DNA of 16,909 nt. It comes from Candidatus Methanolliviera sp. GoM_asphalt (lineage in GTDB: Archaea > Halobacteriota > Methanoliparia > Methanoliparales > Methanoliparaceae). The stretch spans positions 1-16,909 of the forward strand of contig CABGHH010000017.1 of NCBI GenBank assembly GCA_902158745.1, written 5' to 3'. The notes below the pieces were generated by a model, which worked only from the letters and a program-made list of their open reading frames with translations, was not told the origin of the DNA and made no database searches. Within the stretch, counting starts at the first letter, position 1, and every line of letters begins with the position of its first letter. Below are positions 7,719 to 14,248 of the stretch, in pieces. The translations under genes and the position numbers were made by a program.

Positions 7719-9005
7719 TTATCCCCTCTCGATTAGCATCGCCATTCCCTGTCCTCCCCCGATGCAGAGGGTTGCAAGCCCGATCTTTTTATCTTCGTGG
7801 ATTAACTCATTTATCAATGTCACGATCAGTCTTGCACCTGTGCAACCGATTGGATGGCCGAGCGAGATTCCGCTGCCGTTTATATTCGTATTTTCTAGAT
7901 CAAAATTCAGTTCTCTTATACAGGCGATAGCTTGAGATCCAAAAGCCTCGTTCAACTCGATGATGTCTATATCCTCTACAGAGAGACCAGTATTTCTAAA
8001 TAACCTTCTCACTGCAGGTATAGGCCCAAGCCCCATATATGCAGGATCAATCGCGCTAGACATATACGCTTTGATATAACAGAGAGGTTTAATATCCATC
8101 TCCTCTGCCTTCTCTTCCGACATCAAAACGAGTGCGGCTGAAGCGTCATTTATTCCGGAAGAATTTCCCGCAGTGACCGTTCCATCTTTTTTAAACGCGG
8201 GCGGCAATCTCGCCATCTTCTCCATCGAGGTATCCATAGGCCTCTCGTCCGTGTCAAATATAAAAGATCCTTTTCTCTGTGGAACTTCAACGGGGACGAT
8301 CTCGTCTCTGAACTTACCCTCTTTTATCGCCTTTCTCGCCCTCTGATGACTCAAAAGACCGATCTTATCCTGTTCTTCTCTCGTCAGTTCGTATGTTTTT
8401 GCGATGTTCTCCGCCGTGAGACCCATGTGATAATCGTAAAAGATCTCATACAGACCGTCAAAGACCATAAGATCGACCAATTTGCCGAACGCAGTAACAT
8501 CCATTCTGTATCCCCATCTTGCCTTTGGAAGAATGTAAGGCGCCCCACTCATGCTCTCCATGCCACCTGCAACGATTGTATCGGCATCTCCAGCCCTTAT
8601 CGCCTGCGCGCCGAGCGCCAACGCCTTCATACCGGAGGCACATATCTTATTCACGGTGAAAGCATTCGTCTCCTTTGGAAAACCTGCATATATCGCCGAC
8701 TGCCTTGCCGTATTCTGTCCCTGACCCCCCTGTAAGACGTTTCCCATAATAACCTCATCGACATGTATAGGTCTCAAAGAATCGTCCCAATCATAATATT
8801 TCTCTTCAAGCTCGACTCTCCCTTTGGGCAATGCATCCGGATAAAAACGTCTGTCATCTTCCGAGGCGATCGGTCTTACACCGGACCTAACCATTGCTTC
8901 TCTCAATACAATCTTACCAAGTGTGGTCACCGAAATATCTCTCAAACTACCGCCAAATTTTCCTATTGCCGTTCTCGCACATCCCACGACTGCAACTCTT
9001 CTCAT
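7719..9005 (-). CDS. Acetyl-CoA acetyltransferase / 3-ketoacyl-CoA thiolase
   Basis: 428-residue thiolase. Catalytic residues are all visible: nucleophile C122 in NKICASGMKA, the NEAFGSQ loop (352-358), H384 in GHPIGCTGAR, and C414 in CIGGGQGMA. These are hallmarks of the bacterial AtoB/FadA-type enzyme that condenses or cleaves acetoacetyl-CoA or 3-ketoacyl-CoA. It is longer than the usual ~390 residues because of about 35 extra residues (45-80, rich in acidic and aromatic residues) before HVDEVIMGNV. The mevalonate-pathway thiolase of many archaea is a different type, usually beside HMG-CoA synthase and a DUF35 protein, and neither is here. A role in acyl-CoA oxidation or synthesis is therefore plausible but unproven. 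It starts 21 nt after argG, with a weak Shine-Dalgarno-like GGCGATC. The redox cluster follows after 110 nt. Confidence 0.93.
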   Translation of the reverse strand: MRRVAVVGCARTAIGKFGGSLRDISVTTLGKIVLREAMVRSGVRPIASEDDRRFYPDALPKGRVELEEKYYDWDDSLRPIHVDEVIMGNVLQGGQGQNTARQSAIYAGFPKETNAFTVNKICASGMKALALGAQAIRAGDADTIVAGGMESMSGAPYILPKARWGYRMDVTAFGKLVDLMVFDGLYEIFYDYHMGLTAENIAKTYELTREEQDKIGLLSHQRARKAIKEGKFRDEIVPVEVPQRKGSFIFDTDERPMDTSMEKMARLPPAFKKDGTVTAGNSSGINDASAALVLMSEEKAEEMDIKPLCYIKAYMSSAIDPAYMGLGPIPAVRRLFRNTGLSVEDIDIIELNEAFGSQAIACIRELNFDLENTNINGSGISLGHPIGCTGARLIVTLINELIHEDKKIGLATLCIGGGQGMAMLIERG

Positions 9006-9026
9006 TGGATCGCCTTTTTGTTCATC

Positions 9027-10205
9027 TTATATCTTCTTTCCGCCCATCATCTTATTAAATAGTTTGGTTTGATATCCGTGGTATTTTGAGAAATCTTCCT
9101 TACGTAATTTCTTATCAAAAGAAACAATGTCTTCAAAGTAAAGCGAGTAAGGAGATCTTCTACCAACTATTTGAAGATTTCCCTTAAAAATCTTTACTTT
9201 TATCTCTCCATAAACTCGTTCTTGCGTTTTATCGATGAACGCATTTAAATCTCCAAAGAGAGGATCATATATCAGTCCTTTGTATGCAAGATCTGACCAT
9301 CTTTCTTCGACCATCCTTTTGAAGGATAACTCTTCTCTCGTCAGAACGAGCTGTTCCAGCGCTTTATGTGCCGATAACAATATCGTTGCGGCGGGATGTT
9401 CATAATTTTCCCTCGCTTTCAATCCGAGTATCCTATCTTCTATGAGATCAGTCCTACCAATTCCATGTTCTCCACCGATACGATTGAGCTTCTCTATCAT
9501 ATAGAGCCCAGCTAACTCTTCTCCATTTAGACCAAGCGGAACTCCCTTCTCGAACGATATCTCGATGATTTCTGGACTGTCAGGGGCATCTTTTGGATCT
9601 TTTGTCCATTCATATACATCTTCTGGTGGAACAAACCAAGGATCCTCGAGCTTTCCTCCCTCGATGCTTCTACTCCATAAATTCTCATCTATACTCCAAG
9701 GTTTCTCCTTAGTTACTTCTATCTCTATCCCCTTCTCTCTTGCATATTCCATCTCCCAAGCTCTTGTGAGATCCAATTCCCTGATTGGAGCGATAATGTC
9801 GAGCCCGGAGAGAGAGAAGATGAAATCAAATCTGAGCTGATCGTTTCCCTTTCCCGTACAGCCGTGCGCAAGCGCCTCTGCCTTTTCCTTCTCTGCAATT
9901 TCCACGATTTTTTTTGCTATTAAAGGTCTGGCGATCGCCGTTCCCAAAACGTATCCTTCATAACATCCGTTTGCCTTCACCAAAGGAAATACGTACTCTT
10001 CGACAAATTCTTCCTTTGCATCTATCACATAAGATCCATCTGCAAGCATCTCCGCCCTTTCTCTTGCCATCTTAATATCGTCTTTTGGTTGTCCGACGTC
10101 CACGATTACGGCTATCACCTCATCAAAATCGTATCTCTCCTTGAGGAGGGATATACAGATCGAGGTGTCGAGACCTCCTGAGTAAGCCAAGATCACTTTT
10201 TTCAT
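9027..10205 (-). CDS. argG: Argininosuccinate synthase
   Basis: 392 residues, the normal family length. ArgG joins citrulline and aspartate with ATP hydrolysis to AMP, the penultimate step of arginine synthesis. Seen: the N-type ATP pyrophosphatase loop AYSGGLDTSI (8-17), AHGCTGKGNDQLRF with its nucleotide and citrulline contacts, APIRELDLTRAWEMEYA, and the C-terminal region with GRRSPYSLY. The start ATG 10205 is preceded on the minus strand by GGAG 8 nt away, in the loop of a short hairpin. It is the first gene of the minus-strand run, ahead of the thiolase, and no other arginine gene is present. Whether it shares a transcript with the redox genes cannot be settled from sequence, though the 21-nt gap to the thiolase makes argG-thiolase co-transcription likely. 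Confidence 0.97.
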   Translation of the reverse strand: MKKVILAYSGGLDTSICISLLKERYDFDEVIAVIVDVGQPKDDIKMARERAEMLADGSYVIDAKEEFVEEYVFPLVKANGCYEGYVLGTAIARPLIAKKIVEIAEKEKAEALAHGCTGKGNDQLRFDFIFSLSGLDIIAPIRELDLTRAWEMEYAREKGIEIEVTKEKPWSIDENLWSRSIEGGKLEDPWFVPPEDVYEWTKDPKDAPDSPEIIEISFEKGVPLGLNGEELAGLYMIEKLNRIGGEHGIGRTDLIEDRILGLKARENYEHPAATILLSAHKALEQLVLTREELSFKRMVEERWSDLAYKGLIYDPLFGDLNAFIDKTQERVYGEIKVKIFKGNLQIVGRRSPYSLYFEDIVSFDKKLRKEDFSKYHGYQTKLFNKMMGGKKI

Positions 10206-10206
10206 T

Positions 10207-10225
10207 CAAAAATCTCCGGTTTTTG
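10207..10225. repeat. Short palindrome enclosing the argG ribosome-binding site
   Basis: CAAAAA (10207-10212) and TTTTTG (10220-10225) pair. In the argG mRNA the 7-nt loop carries GGAG, the ribosome-binding site, and the stem ends 1 nt before the AUG. The stem is A/U-rich and weak. Confidence 0.5.
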
Positions 10226-10227
10226 AG

Positions 10228-10256
10228 TTTGCAATCAAATCTTTGATTTGCAATCA
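10228..10256. repeat. Palindrome with direct-repeat arms upstream of argG
   Basis: TTTGCAATCA occurs twice (10228-10237 and 10247-10256). Between and across them CAAATC-TTT-GATTTG (10236-10250) forms a hairpin. The segment 10236-10253 is the near-copy of the element at the left edge of the window. Confidence 0.65.
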
Positions 10257-10266
10257 TTTAAAAATC
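10255..10266 (-). promoter_or_regulatory. Candidate TATA box for argG
   Basis: On the minus strand, GATTTTTAAATG lies about 50-60 nt before the argG start. Transcription beginning about 25 nt downstream would start within or next to the 10228-10256 palindrome, so that palindrome could act as an operator or 5' leader element. An alternative AT-rich box is at 10276-10286. Confidence 0.35.
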
Positions 10267-10282
10267 TTCAGATCGATTTTAA
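10258..10282. repeat. Imperfect AAAATC/GATTTT palindrome
   Basis: AAAATC (10261-10266) and GATTTT (10275-10280) pair around an 8-nt loop, and the outer TTAA/TTAA extends the stem with one bulged A. This is the third such palindrome in the argG/SRP RNA intergenic region. Confidence 0.4.
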
Positions 10283-10336
10283 TCTATCGGTTGATTGAGG
10301 AATTATTTAGTTGTTCGACAAAGCACAAAAAACGCT

Positions 10337-10349
10337 AAATTTATTATAG
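10337..10349 (+). promoter_or_regulatory. TATA box of the SRP RNA gene
   Basis: AAATTTATTATAG is preceded by purine/C-rich AAAAAACGCT, as expected of an archaeal BRE. Its centre is about 27 nt before the predicted 5' end of the SRP RNA at about 10372, the normal archaeal TATA-to-start distance. Confidence 0.65.
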
Positions 10350-10371
10350 AGTAATACAAGACTATTCAATT

Positions 10372-10638
10372 GTGGTGGACTAGCCCGGATGGTTCGACGT
10401 CATCTGCAACCCAAAATCGCCGATATGTGGGGGGCGAAGCCTGAGGAAGGTTTTTTCGTTACTGAGAGGCTATGAAGGGCCTTCGTGGAAACCTTGTCCT
10501 GTGGGGTCGCCGGTGATGCGTGGCATGCCGGAGGGTCTGTCCCGTATCTTCGTTGTGCACACCGGTTTAGGCCCGGAAGGGAGCAGACTTACCACAAACG
10601 CACGACGCTCACGGGGTGGCAGGGCGGAGGGGGTCTTT
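10372..10638 (+). ncRNA. ffs: Archaeal signal recognition particle RNA (7S RNA)
   Basis: A GC-rich block between AT-rich flanks. The diagnostic helix 8 is present: TTTAGGCCCGGAAGGGAGCA (10567-10586) with its GGAA tetraloop, the binding site of SRP54, followed by GACTTACC. The 5' domain GATGGTTCGACGTCATC forms the small Alu-domain hairpins. GACT (10378-10381) can pair with GGTC (10632-10635), and AGCCC with GGGC (10622-10625), closing the molecule as archaeal helices 1 and 2 do. The RNA scaffolds SRP19 and SRP54 and targets membrane and secretory proteins to the Sec translocon. The ends are estimated from pairing and promoter spacing, to within about 10 nt. The predicted length of about 267 nt is a little short for an archaeal 7S RNA. 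A T-run at 10635-10638 may end transcription. An ORF running through 10501-10725 is not a gene. Confidence 0.93.
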
Positions 10639-10687
10639 CAAAAGTGTTCGGTATATGAAATTCCAACCGATGGTGCGTCCACCGCAA

Positions 10688-10700
10688 TCGTATTATATGG
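10688..10700 (+). promoter_or_regulatory. Candidate TATA box for the MFS-ATP-grasp-TFE-rhomboid operon
   Basis: TCGTATTATATGG lies about 65 nt before the MFS start, implying a 5' leader of about 40 nt. A second AT-rich stretch at 10721-10735 is an alternative that would give a very short leader. Confidence 0.4.
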
Positions 10701-10760
10701 TGAGATTCAATCTCTATCCACATAAAATCTTATTAACATCGCCTGAAGATCAAAAGAGTG

Positions 10761-11906
10761 ATGAAGAGTAGACCGCTTTTTGCATTGTTTCTGAGCATAT
10801 TTGCAACGATGCTCGGTATGGGAATACTCTCCCCCTTAATCTCCATCTACTCTACCTCACCCAAATTTAATGCGACGGGGATATGGCTCGCCATAATCTT
10901 CTCGGGTTTCTCCCTCGCAAGGATCATATCCGCACCCCCCGTGGGAATGATATCGGATATAAAGGGGAGAAAAAAAGTTTTAATGGCAGGATTACTCATA
11001 TACTCTATCGTTCCATTTGGTTACCTTTATGCAACCAGTTTATACGGTTTGTCCCTTATAAGATTGATACACGGCTTCTCTTCAGCTTTTATCGTTCCGG
11101 TTGCCATAGCCTCTGTCGGGGACATCTCTCCAACGGGGGAGGAGGGCAAGTATATGGGGCTCTTCTCGATATCTCTCTTTTTAGGAATGGGCATCGGGCC
11201 CGTCATCGGAGGAGTGATAAACGATCGCTTTGGGATGGATTATATCTTCTATTCGATGGAGATTCTCTTCCTTATCGCCCTCATCTTGGTCTTCTTATTC
11301 CTACCCAACATGAAAGGTGCCCCTCAGGAAGATAATTCTACCAAAGGATCTTTGAGAGAGATTAACACGCTCATCTTGAGCATCTTCGGATTTTTAAATT
11401 CTTTGGGGAGAGGAACGCTCATCGCATTTCTGCCGATCTTTGCATATTGTACTTTAAATCTTTCAGCTTCCTTGATAGGGCTGATCTTCACTTCAAATAT
11501 CATTCTAACTTTTTTATTGCAGTATCCCTCTGGCTTGACGGCAGATAAAACGTCTAAGATGAATTTGATCATCGTCGGAAGTTTTATTTACGCCCTTTTC
11601 CTGTTATTTATTCCCTTTTCCAAGAATTTTTTAGAGTTGTTGATATTGAACTTATCTGTTGGGATGGGAAACGCACTATCCACGCCGGCGAGTATGAGTG
11701 CCGCCGCAGAGGTGGGAAGAGATTGTGGCATGGGTACCACAATGGGACGGATAGATATGGCGATGGGGATGGGGATGATCGTTGGACCCTTGATATCCGG
11801 CGTGATATTGGATTCTTTTGGAATAAGAGAGGTGTTTTATGTGGTGGGAATGATCAACCTCTTCGGTACCGCTTTACTCTTTCTCGTTTGTAAAAAAGGG
11901 AGATAG
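10761..11906 (+). CDS. MFS efflux-type transporter
   Basis: About 381 residues with a dozen hydrophobic segments, the 12-helix layout of the major facilitator superfamily. The MFS signature motif A is between helices 2 and 3 (GMISDIKGRKKVLMAG), and a degenerate counterpart occurs in the second half (GLTADKTSKMNL). The glycine-rich helix 5 stretch GMGIGPVIGGVINDRFG resembles the antiporter motif C of drug:H+ efflux pumps, so export of a small molecule is the best guess; the substrate cannot be read. ATG 10761 is chosen, with GTG immediately before it as an alternative; neither has a strong Shine-Dalgarno. It is the first gene of a four-gene plus-strand operon. The next gene's ribosome-binding site overlaps its stop codon. 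Confidence 0.88.
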   Translation: MKSRPLFALFLSIFATMLGMGILSPLISIYSTSPKFNATGIWLAIIFSGFSLARIISAPPVGMISDIKGRKKVLMAGLLIYSIVPFGYLYATSLYGLSLIRLIHGFSSAFIVPVAIASVGDISPTGEEGKYMGLFSISLFLGMGIGPVIGGVINDRFGMDYIFYSMEILFLIALILVFLFLPNMKGAPQEDNSTKGSLREINTLILSIFGFLNSLGRGTLIAFLPIFAYCTLNLSASLIGLIFTSNIILTFLLQYPSGLTADKTSKMNLIIVGSFIYALFLLFIPFSKNFLELLILNLSVGMGNALSTPASMSAAAEVGRDCGMGTTMGRIDMAMGMGMIVGPLISGVILDSFGIREVFYVVGMINLFGTALLFLVCKKGR

Positions 11907-11912
11907 AATTAA

Positions 11913-12980
11913 TTGAAAGAAGATAAAATCCTTATCTTGGGGTCGGATGTTCGACATATCGTCTGCTCTGCCAGAAGGGCAGGATACAATGTTATTTCAA
12001 TCGATTTCTTCGATGATGTGGATACCTTGGAATGCGATAAAGATCATATCACAATAAGAGAAGATGAAGATCTAAAAGAAGAGTTGAAGAGAATAGAATT
12101 TGACCATCTCGTCATAGGCTCTCACTTTGAAAATTTTGATCTTCCGCGAAGTGTGAGGAATAAAATTTTGGGGAATAGTTCAGAAAAGATGGCTGAAGTT
12201 GGAGATAAGTTAAAACTGGCAGAAATATTGGGAGAACTTGGATATAGACATCCCGAGATATATGATGACCGGATAAAATTTCCCGCGGTCATGAAGCCAA
12301 TAAGAGGGGGCGGGGGGATAAAGAACAGGTTGATCCTTAGTGAAAAGGATCTCCCAGAAGATCATGATGGTTTCTTCTTCCAGAAATATATCAAAGGAAG
12401 ATCTACGAGCGTCTCATCGGTTTCAGATGGAGAGAATGCCATATCTTTGACGGCGAATGAACAACTCATAGGAGAAAAATTTCTAAATTCCCCGAATGAT
12501 TTTGCCTACTGCGGGAACATCGTTCCATATATAGGAAAAAAAGCAGGAGAGATGAAGAAGATCACTTCACAGATCGCCTCGGATCTAAACTTGAGAGGTT
12601 TCAACGGGGTGGATTTTATCGTAAAAAAGGATGATGTCTTTGTCATAGAAGTAAATCCCAGGTTATGCGGAAGTTTAGATCCTATAGAGCTTTCTACGGG
12701 ATTAAACGTCTTTGATGCCCACATAAAATCGATATTTGGCGAACTGCCGGGTGAACCAGAGATAAAGAACTTCTCCGGAAAGGCGATCATCTTCGCGAAG
12801 AGAGATGTGGAGGTAAAGAAGATTATAACGGAAGAGGGATTTGTAGATATTCCACCAATTGGGAAGAGGATATTGGGGGGGAAACCGATAACAACGATAC
12901 TTGCGACTGGAGCATCAAGGGAGATTGTATTAAATAAGATAGGAGAAATATATAAGAGGGCACTTCCAAAATATCTTTAG
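11913..12980 (+). CDS. ATP-grasp superfamily ligase, function unknown
   Basis: 355 residues. An N-terminal Rossmann-like pre-ATP-grasp domain (about 1-85, KILILGSDVRHIVCSARRAG) is followed by the ATP-grasp fold: PAVMKPIRGGGG (124-135) with the nucleotide-binding Lys and glycine loop, QKYIKG (157-162), GVDFIV (232-237), and the Mg-binding VIEVNPRLCGS (244-254). A C-terminal domain follows (about 285-355). ATP-grasp ligases join a carboxylate to an amine through an acyl phosphate. It looks like the archaeal 'predicted carboligase' group near biotin carboxylase (COG2232-like, from memory). Its substrate is not known to me; archaeal cofactor assembly is one option. The start is TTG 11913, supported by GGGAGAT overlapping the MFS stop with about 8-nt spacing; the earliest ATG would remove the Rossmann strand. 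It lies 6 nt after the MFS gene and 10 nt before TFE. Confidence 0.8.
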   Translation: MKEDKILILGSDVRHIVCSARRAGYNVISIDFFDDVDTLECDKDHITIREDEDLKEELKRIEFDHLVIGSHFENFDLPRSVRNKILGNSSEKMAEVGDKLKLAEILGELGYRHPEIYDDRIKFPAVMKPIRGGGGIKNRLILSEKDLPEDHDGFFFQKYIKGRSTSVSSVSDGENAISLTANEQLIGEKFLNSPNDFAYCGNIVPYIGKKAGEMKKITSQIASDLNLRGFNGVDFIVKKDDVFVIEVNPRLCGSLDPIELSTGLNVFDAHIKSIFGELPGEPEIKNFSGKAIIFAKRDVEVKKIITEEGFVDIPPIGKRILGGKPITTILATGASREIVLNKIGEIYKRALPKYL

Positions 12981-12990
12981 GGGTGTATCT

Positions 12991-13500
12991 TTGGTTAATA
13001 TAGAGGATGAGATCGTTAGAAGATATCTAAAGAAGATCGTGGGAGAAGACGGCGTAATAGTCATTGAGGCGATGCCAGAAGAAGCGACTGACATAGATCT
13101 GGCGGAGAAGAGCGGGTATAGTCTCAACATGATAAGAAAGATTCTTTTTATATTGCATGAAAAAAATATTGCACACTATAGAAAAAAGAGGGAGAAAGAG
13201 AGCGGTTGGCTCACATACTATTGGAAGGTTGATTTGAAAAACGTCGAGACGAATCTCAAGAGTGAATTGAGGCATTTATATAAAAATCTTAAAGAAAGAC
13301 TTGATTTTGAAAAAGAGAACGTTTTTTACGTCTGTTCGTCTGATATTCCCTGTGGAAGATATACCTTCGATTACGCGAGCGATAACTATTTCATCTGCCC
13401 CGTCTGCGGTGCCGAAATGGAAAGCGAGGATAACACGGAGATCGTAGAGAAACTTGAGAAGAGAGTCGGAGAACTTGAAAAGGTGATTAAAACCTTGTAG
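12991..13500 (+). CDS. tfe: Transcription factor E (TFE, TFIIE-alpha homologue)
   Basis: 169 residues, typical TFE length. The N-terminal extended winged helix (1-85; DIDLAEKSGYSLNMIRKILF, YYWKVDLKNV) resembles archaeal TFE and eukaryotic TFIIE-alpha. A C-terminal zinc ribbon uses C115, C121, C136 and C139 (CPVCG), and a short coiled coil ends the protein (152-169). TFE stabilises open promoter complexes by contacting RNA polymerase, TBP and the upstream DNA bubble. The first zinc knuckle, C-x5-C, is wider than the spacing I recall for TFE. The start is TTG 12991, preceded by AGGGGTG 6 nt away that overlaps the upstream stop; no ATG upstream of the conserved helix exists. Third gene of the operon. 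Confidence 0.93.
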   Translation: MVNIEDEIVRRYLKKIVGEDGVIVIEAMPEEATDIDLAEKSGYSLNMIRKILFILHEKNIAHYRKKREKESGWLTYYWKVDLKNVETNLKSELRHLYKNLKERLDFEKENVFYVCSSDIPCGRYTFDYASDNYFICPVCGAEMESEDNTEIVEKLEKRVGELEKVIKTL

Positions 13501-13512
13501 GAGATTACAGCG

Positions 13513-14106
13513 ATGGAATGGGAATATGAGCCGAGAAGGAGGATATACACATCTTATTCTACTCTCATTATTGCAGCATGCCTAATTTCTGCAATATTAC
13601 AGTTAATAATACCTGGCTACATGGGATTCTTCACATTAAGCGGTTATTCCTTCTTTGTCCAGCACCACTACTGGACGATCTTGACACACATGTTCCTTCA
13701 CGGCGGCTTTGCCCATCTCTTCTTTAACATGCTTGCCCTCTTCTTCATAGGACCTGAACTTGAGAGGAGGATCGGCGGAAGAAACTTTTTAATCGTGTAC
13801 TTTGTATCAGGAATGTTTGCCGGCTTTGGTTATATTCTCCTGTCATCTTATTGGGTTGGAGTGATCGGTGCTAGTGGGGCAATATATGGGATATTGGCGT
13901 GTTTGGCGATTCTTGCACCATATATGACGATATACATCATCCCCTTTCCAATCCCAATAAAGATTATCTACTTGATCCCTCTATTTGTGATCATAAATCT
14001 CTTGATGATTCAACCCGGAGTAGCACACGTAGCACACCTGAGCGGGCTTTTGGTCGGAATACTCTTTGGAATCATACTAAAAAGAGGTGGGCCCGACCGG
14101 ATTTGA
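13513..14106 (+). CDS. Rhomboid family intramembrane serine protease
   Basis: 197 residues with about six transmembrane helices. The rhomboid signature is complete: HMFLHGGFAHLFFNM (59-73) giving the oxyanion-side His and Asn, the catalytic Ser S121 in GASGAIYG, and the catalytic His H175 in AHLSGLLVG. The ERRIG of the L1 loop is also present (84-88). Rhomboids cleave substrates within the membrane; the substrate is unknown. It starts at ATG 13513, 12 nt after the tfe stop, with GGAG at the boundary. The last six codons and the stop lie inside the antisense T-arm and acceptor of the tRNA gene at 14088-14160, so its C-terminal GPDRI is dictated by tRNA sequence. Confidence 0.94.
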   Translation: MEWEYEPRRRIYTSYSTLIIAACLISAILQLIIPGYMGFFTLSGYSFFVQHHYWTILTHMFLHGGFAHLFFNMLALFFIGPELERRIGGRNFLIVYFVSGMFAGFGYILLSSYWVGVIGASGAIYGILACLAILAPYMTIYIIPFPIPIKIIYLIPLFVIINLLMIQPGVAHVAHLSGLLVGILFGIILKRGGPDRI

Positions 14107-14160
14107 ACCGGCGACCACTCGGTTATGAGCCGAGAGCTCCGACCACTAAGCTACGGGCCC
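14088..14160 (-). tRNA. tRNA with CAU anticodon (Ile2 or elongator Met)
   Basis: A full cloverleaf on the minus strand, 73 nt. Acceptor GGGCCCG/CGGGCCC, D arm GCTT...GAGC, anticodon stem CTCGG/CCGAG around loop CTCATAA (anticodon CAT; plus-strand 14125-14127), T arm GCCGG-TTCAAAT-CCGGT, discriminator A. CCA is not fully encoded. A CAU anticodon reads AUG, or AUA after agmatidine modification (tRNA-Ile2). The all-G/C GGGCCC acceptor looks more like archaeal Ile2 to me, but I cannot decide by eye. It is not an initiator-type acceptor/anticodon stem. Its 3' end overlaps the convergent rhomboid gene by 19 bp. Confidence 0.93.
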
Positions 14161-14182
14161 TCCATCAACAATAGCCATAAGT

Positions 14183-14199
14183 AATATAAAAAGGAAACG
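14183..14199 (-). promoter_or_regulatory. TATA box and BRE of the tRNA gene
   Basis: On the minus strand, CGTTTCCTTTTTATATT lies with its TATA centre about 28 nt before the mature tRNA 5' end. This fits a transcript starting almost at the tRNA. The box sits between the arms of an inverted repeat (ACAATAGCC 14168-14176 and GGTTATTGT 14199-14207). Confidence 0.6.
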
Positions 14200-14248
14200 G
14201 TTATTGTAGAAGGATGGTGACAAAAAATATGGGAGATGGTGAGCATGA

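Noticed and set aside
10501..10725. 74-residue plus-strand ORF
   Set aside because: It lies within the SRP RNA gene and its 3' flank. The RNA's helix 8 and pairing ends explain the sequence; the protein has no recognisable features.
14088..14160. tRNA as an integration site (att)
   Set aside because: No integrase gene and no duplicate of the tRNA 3' end seen in the window.
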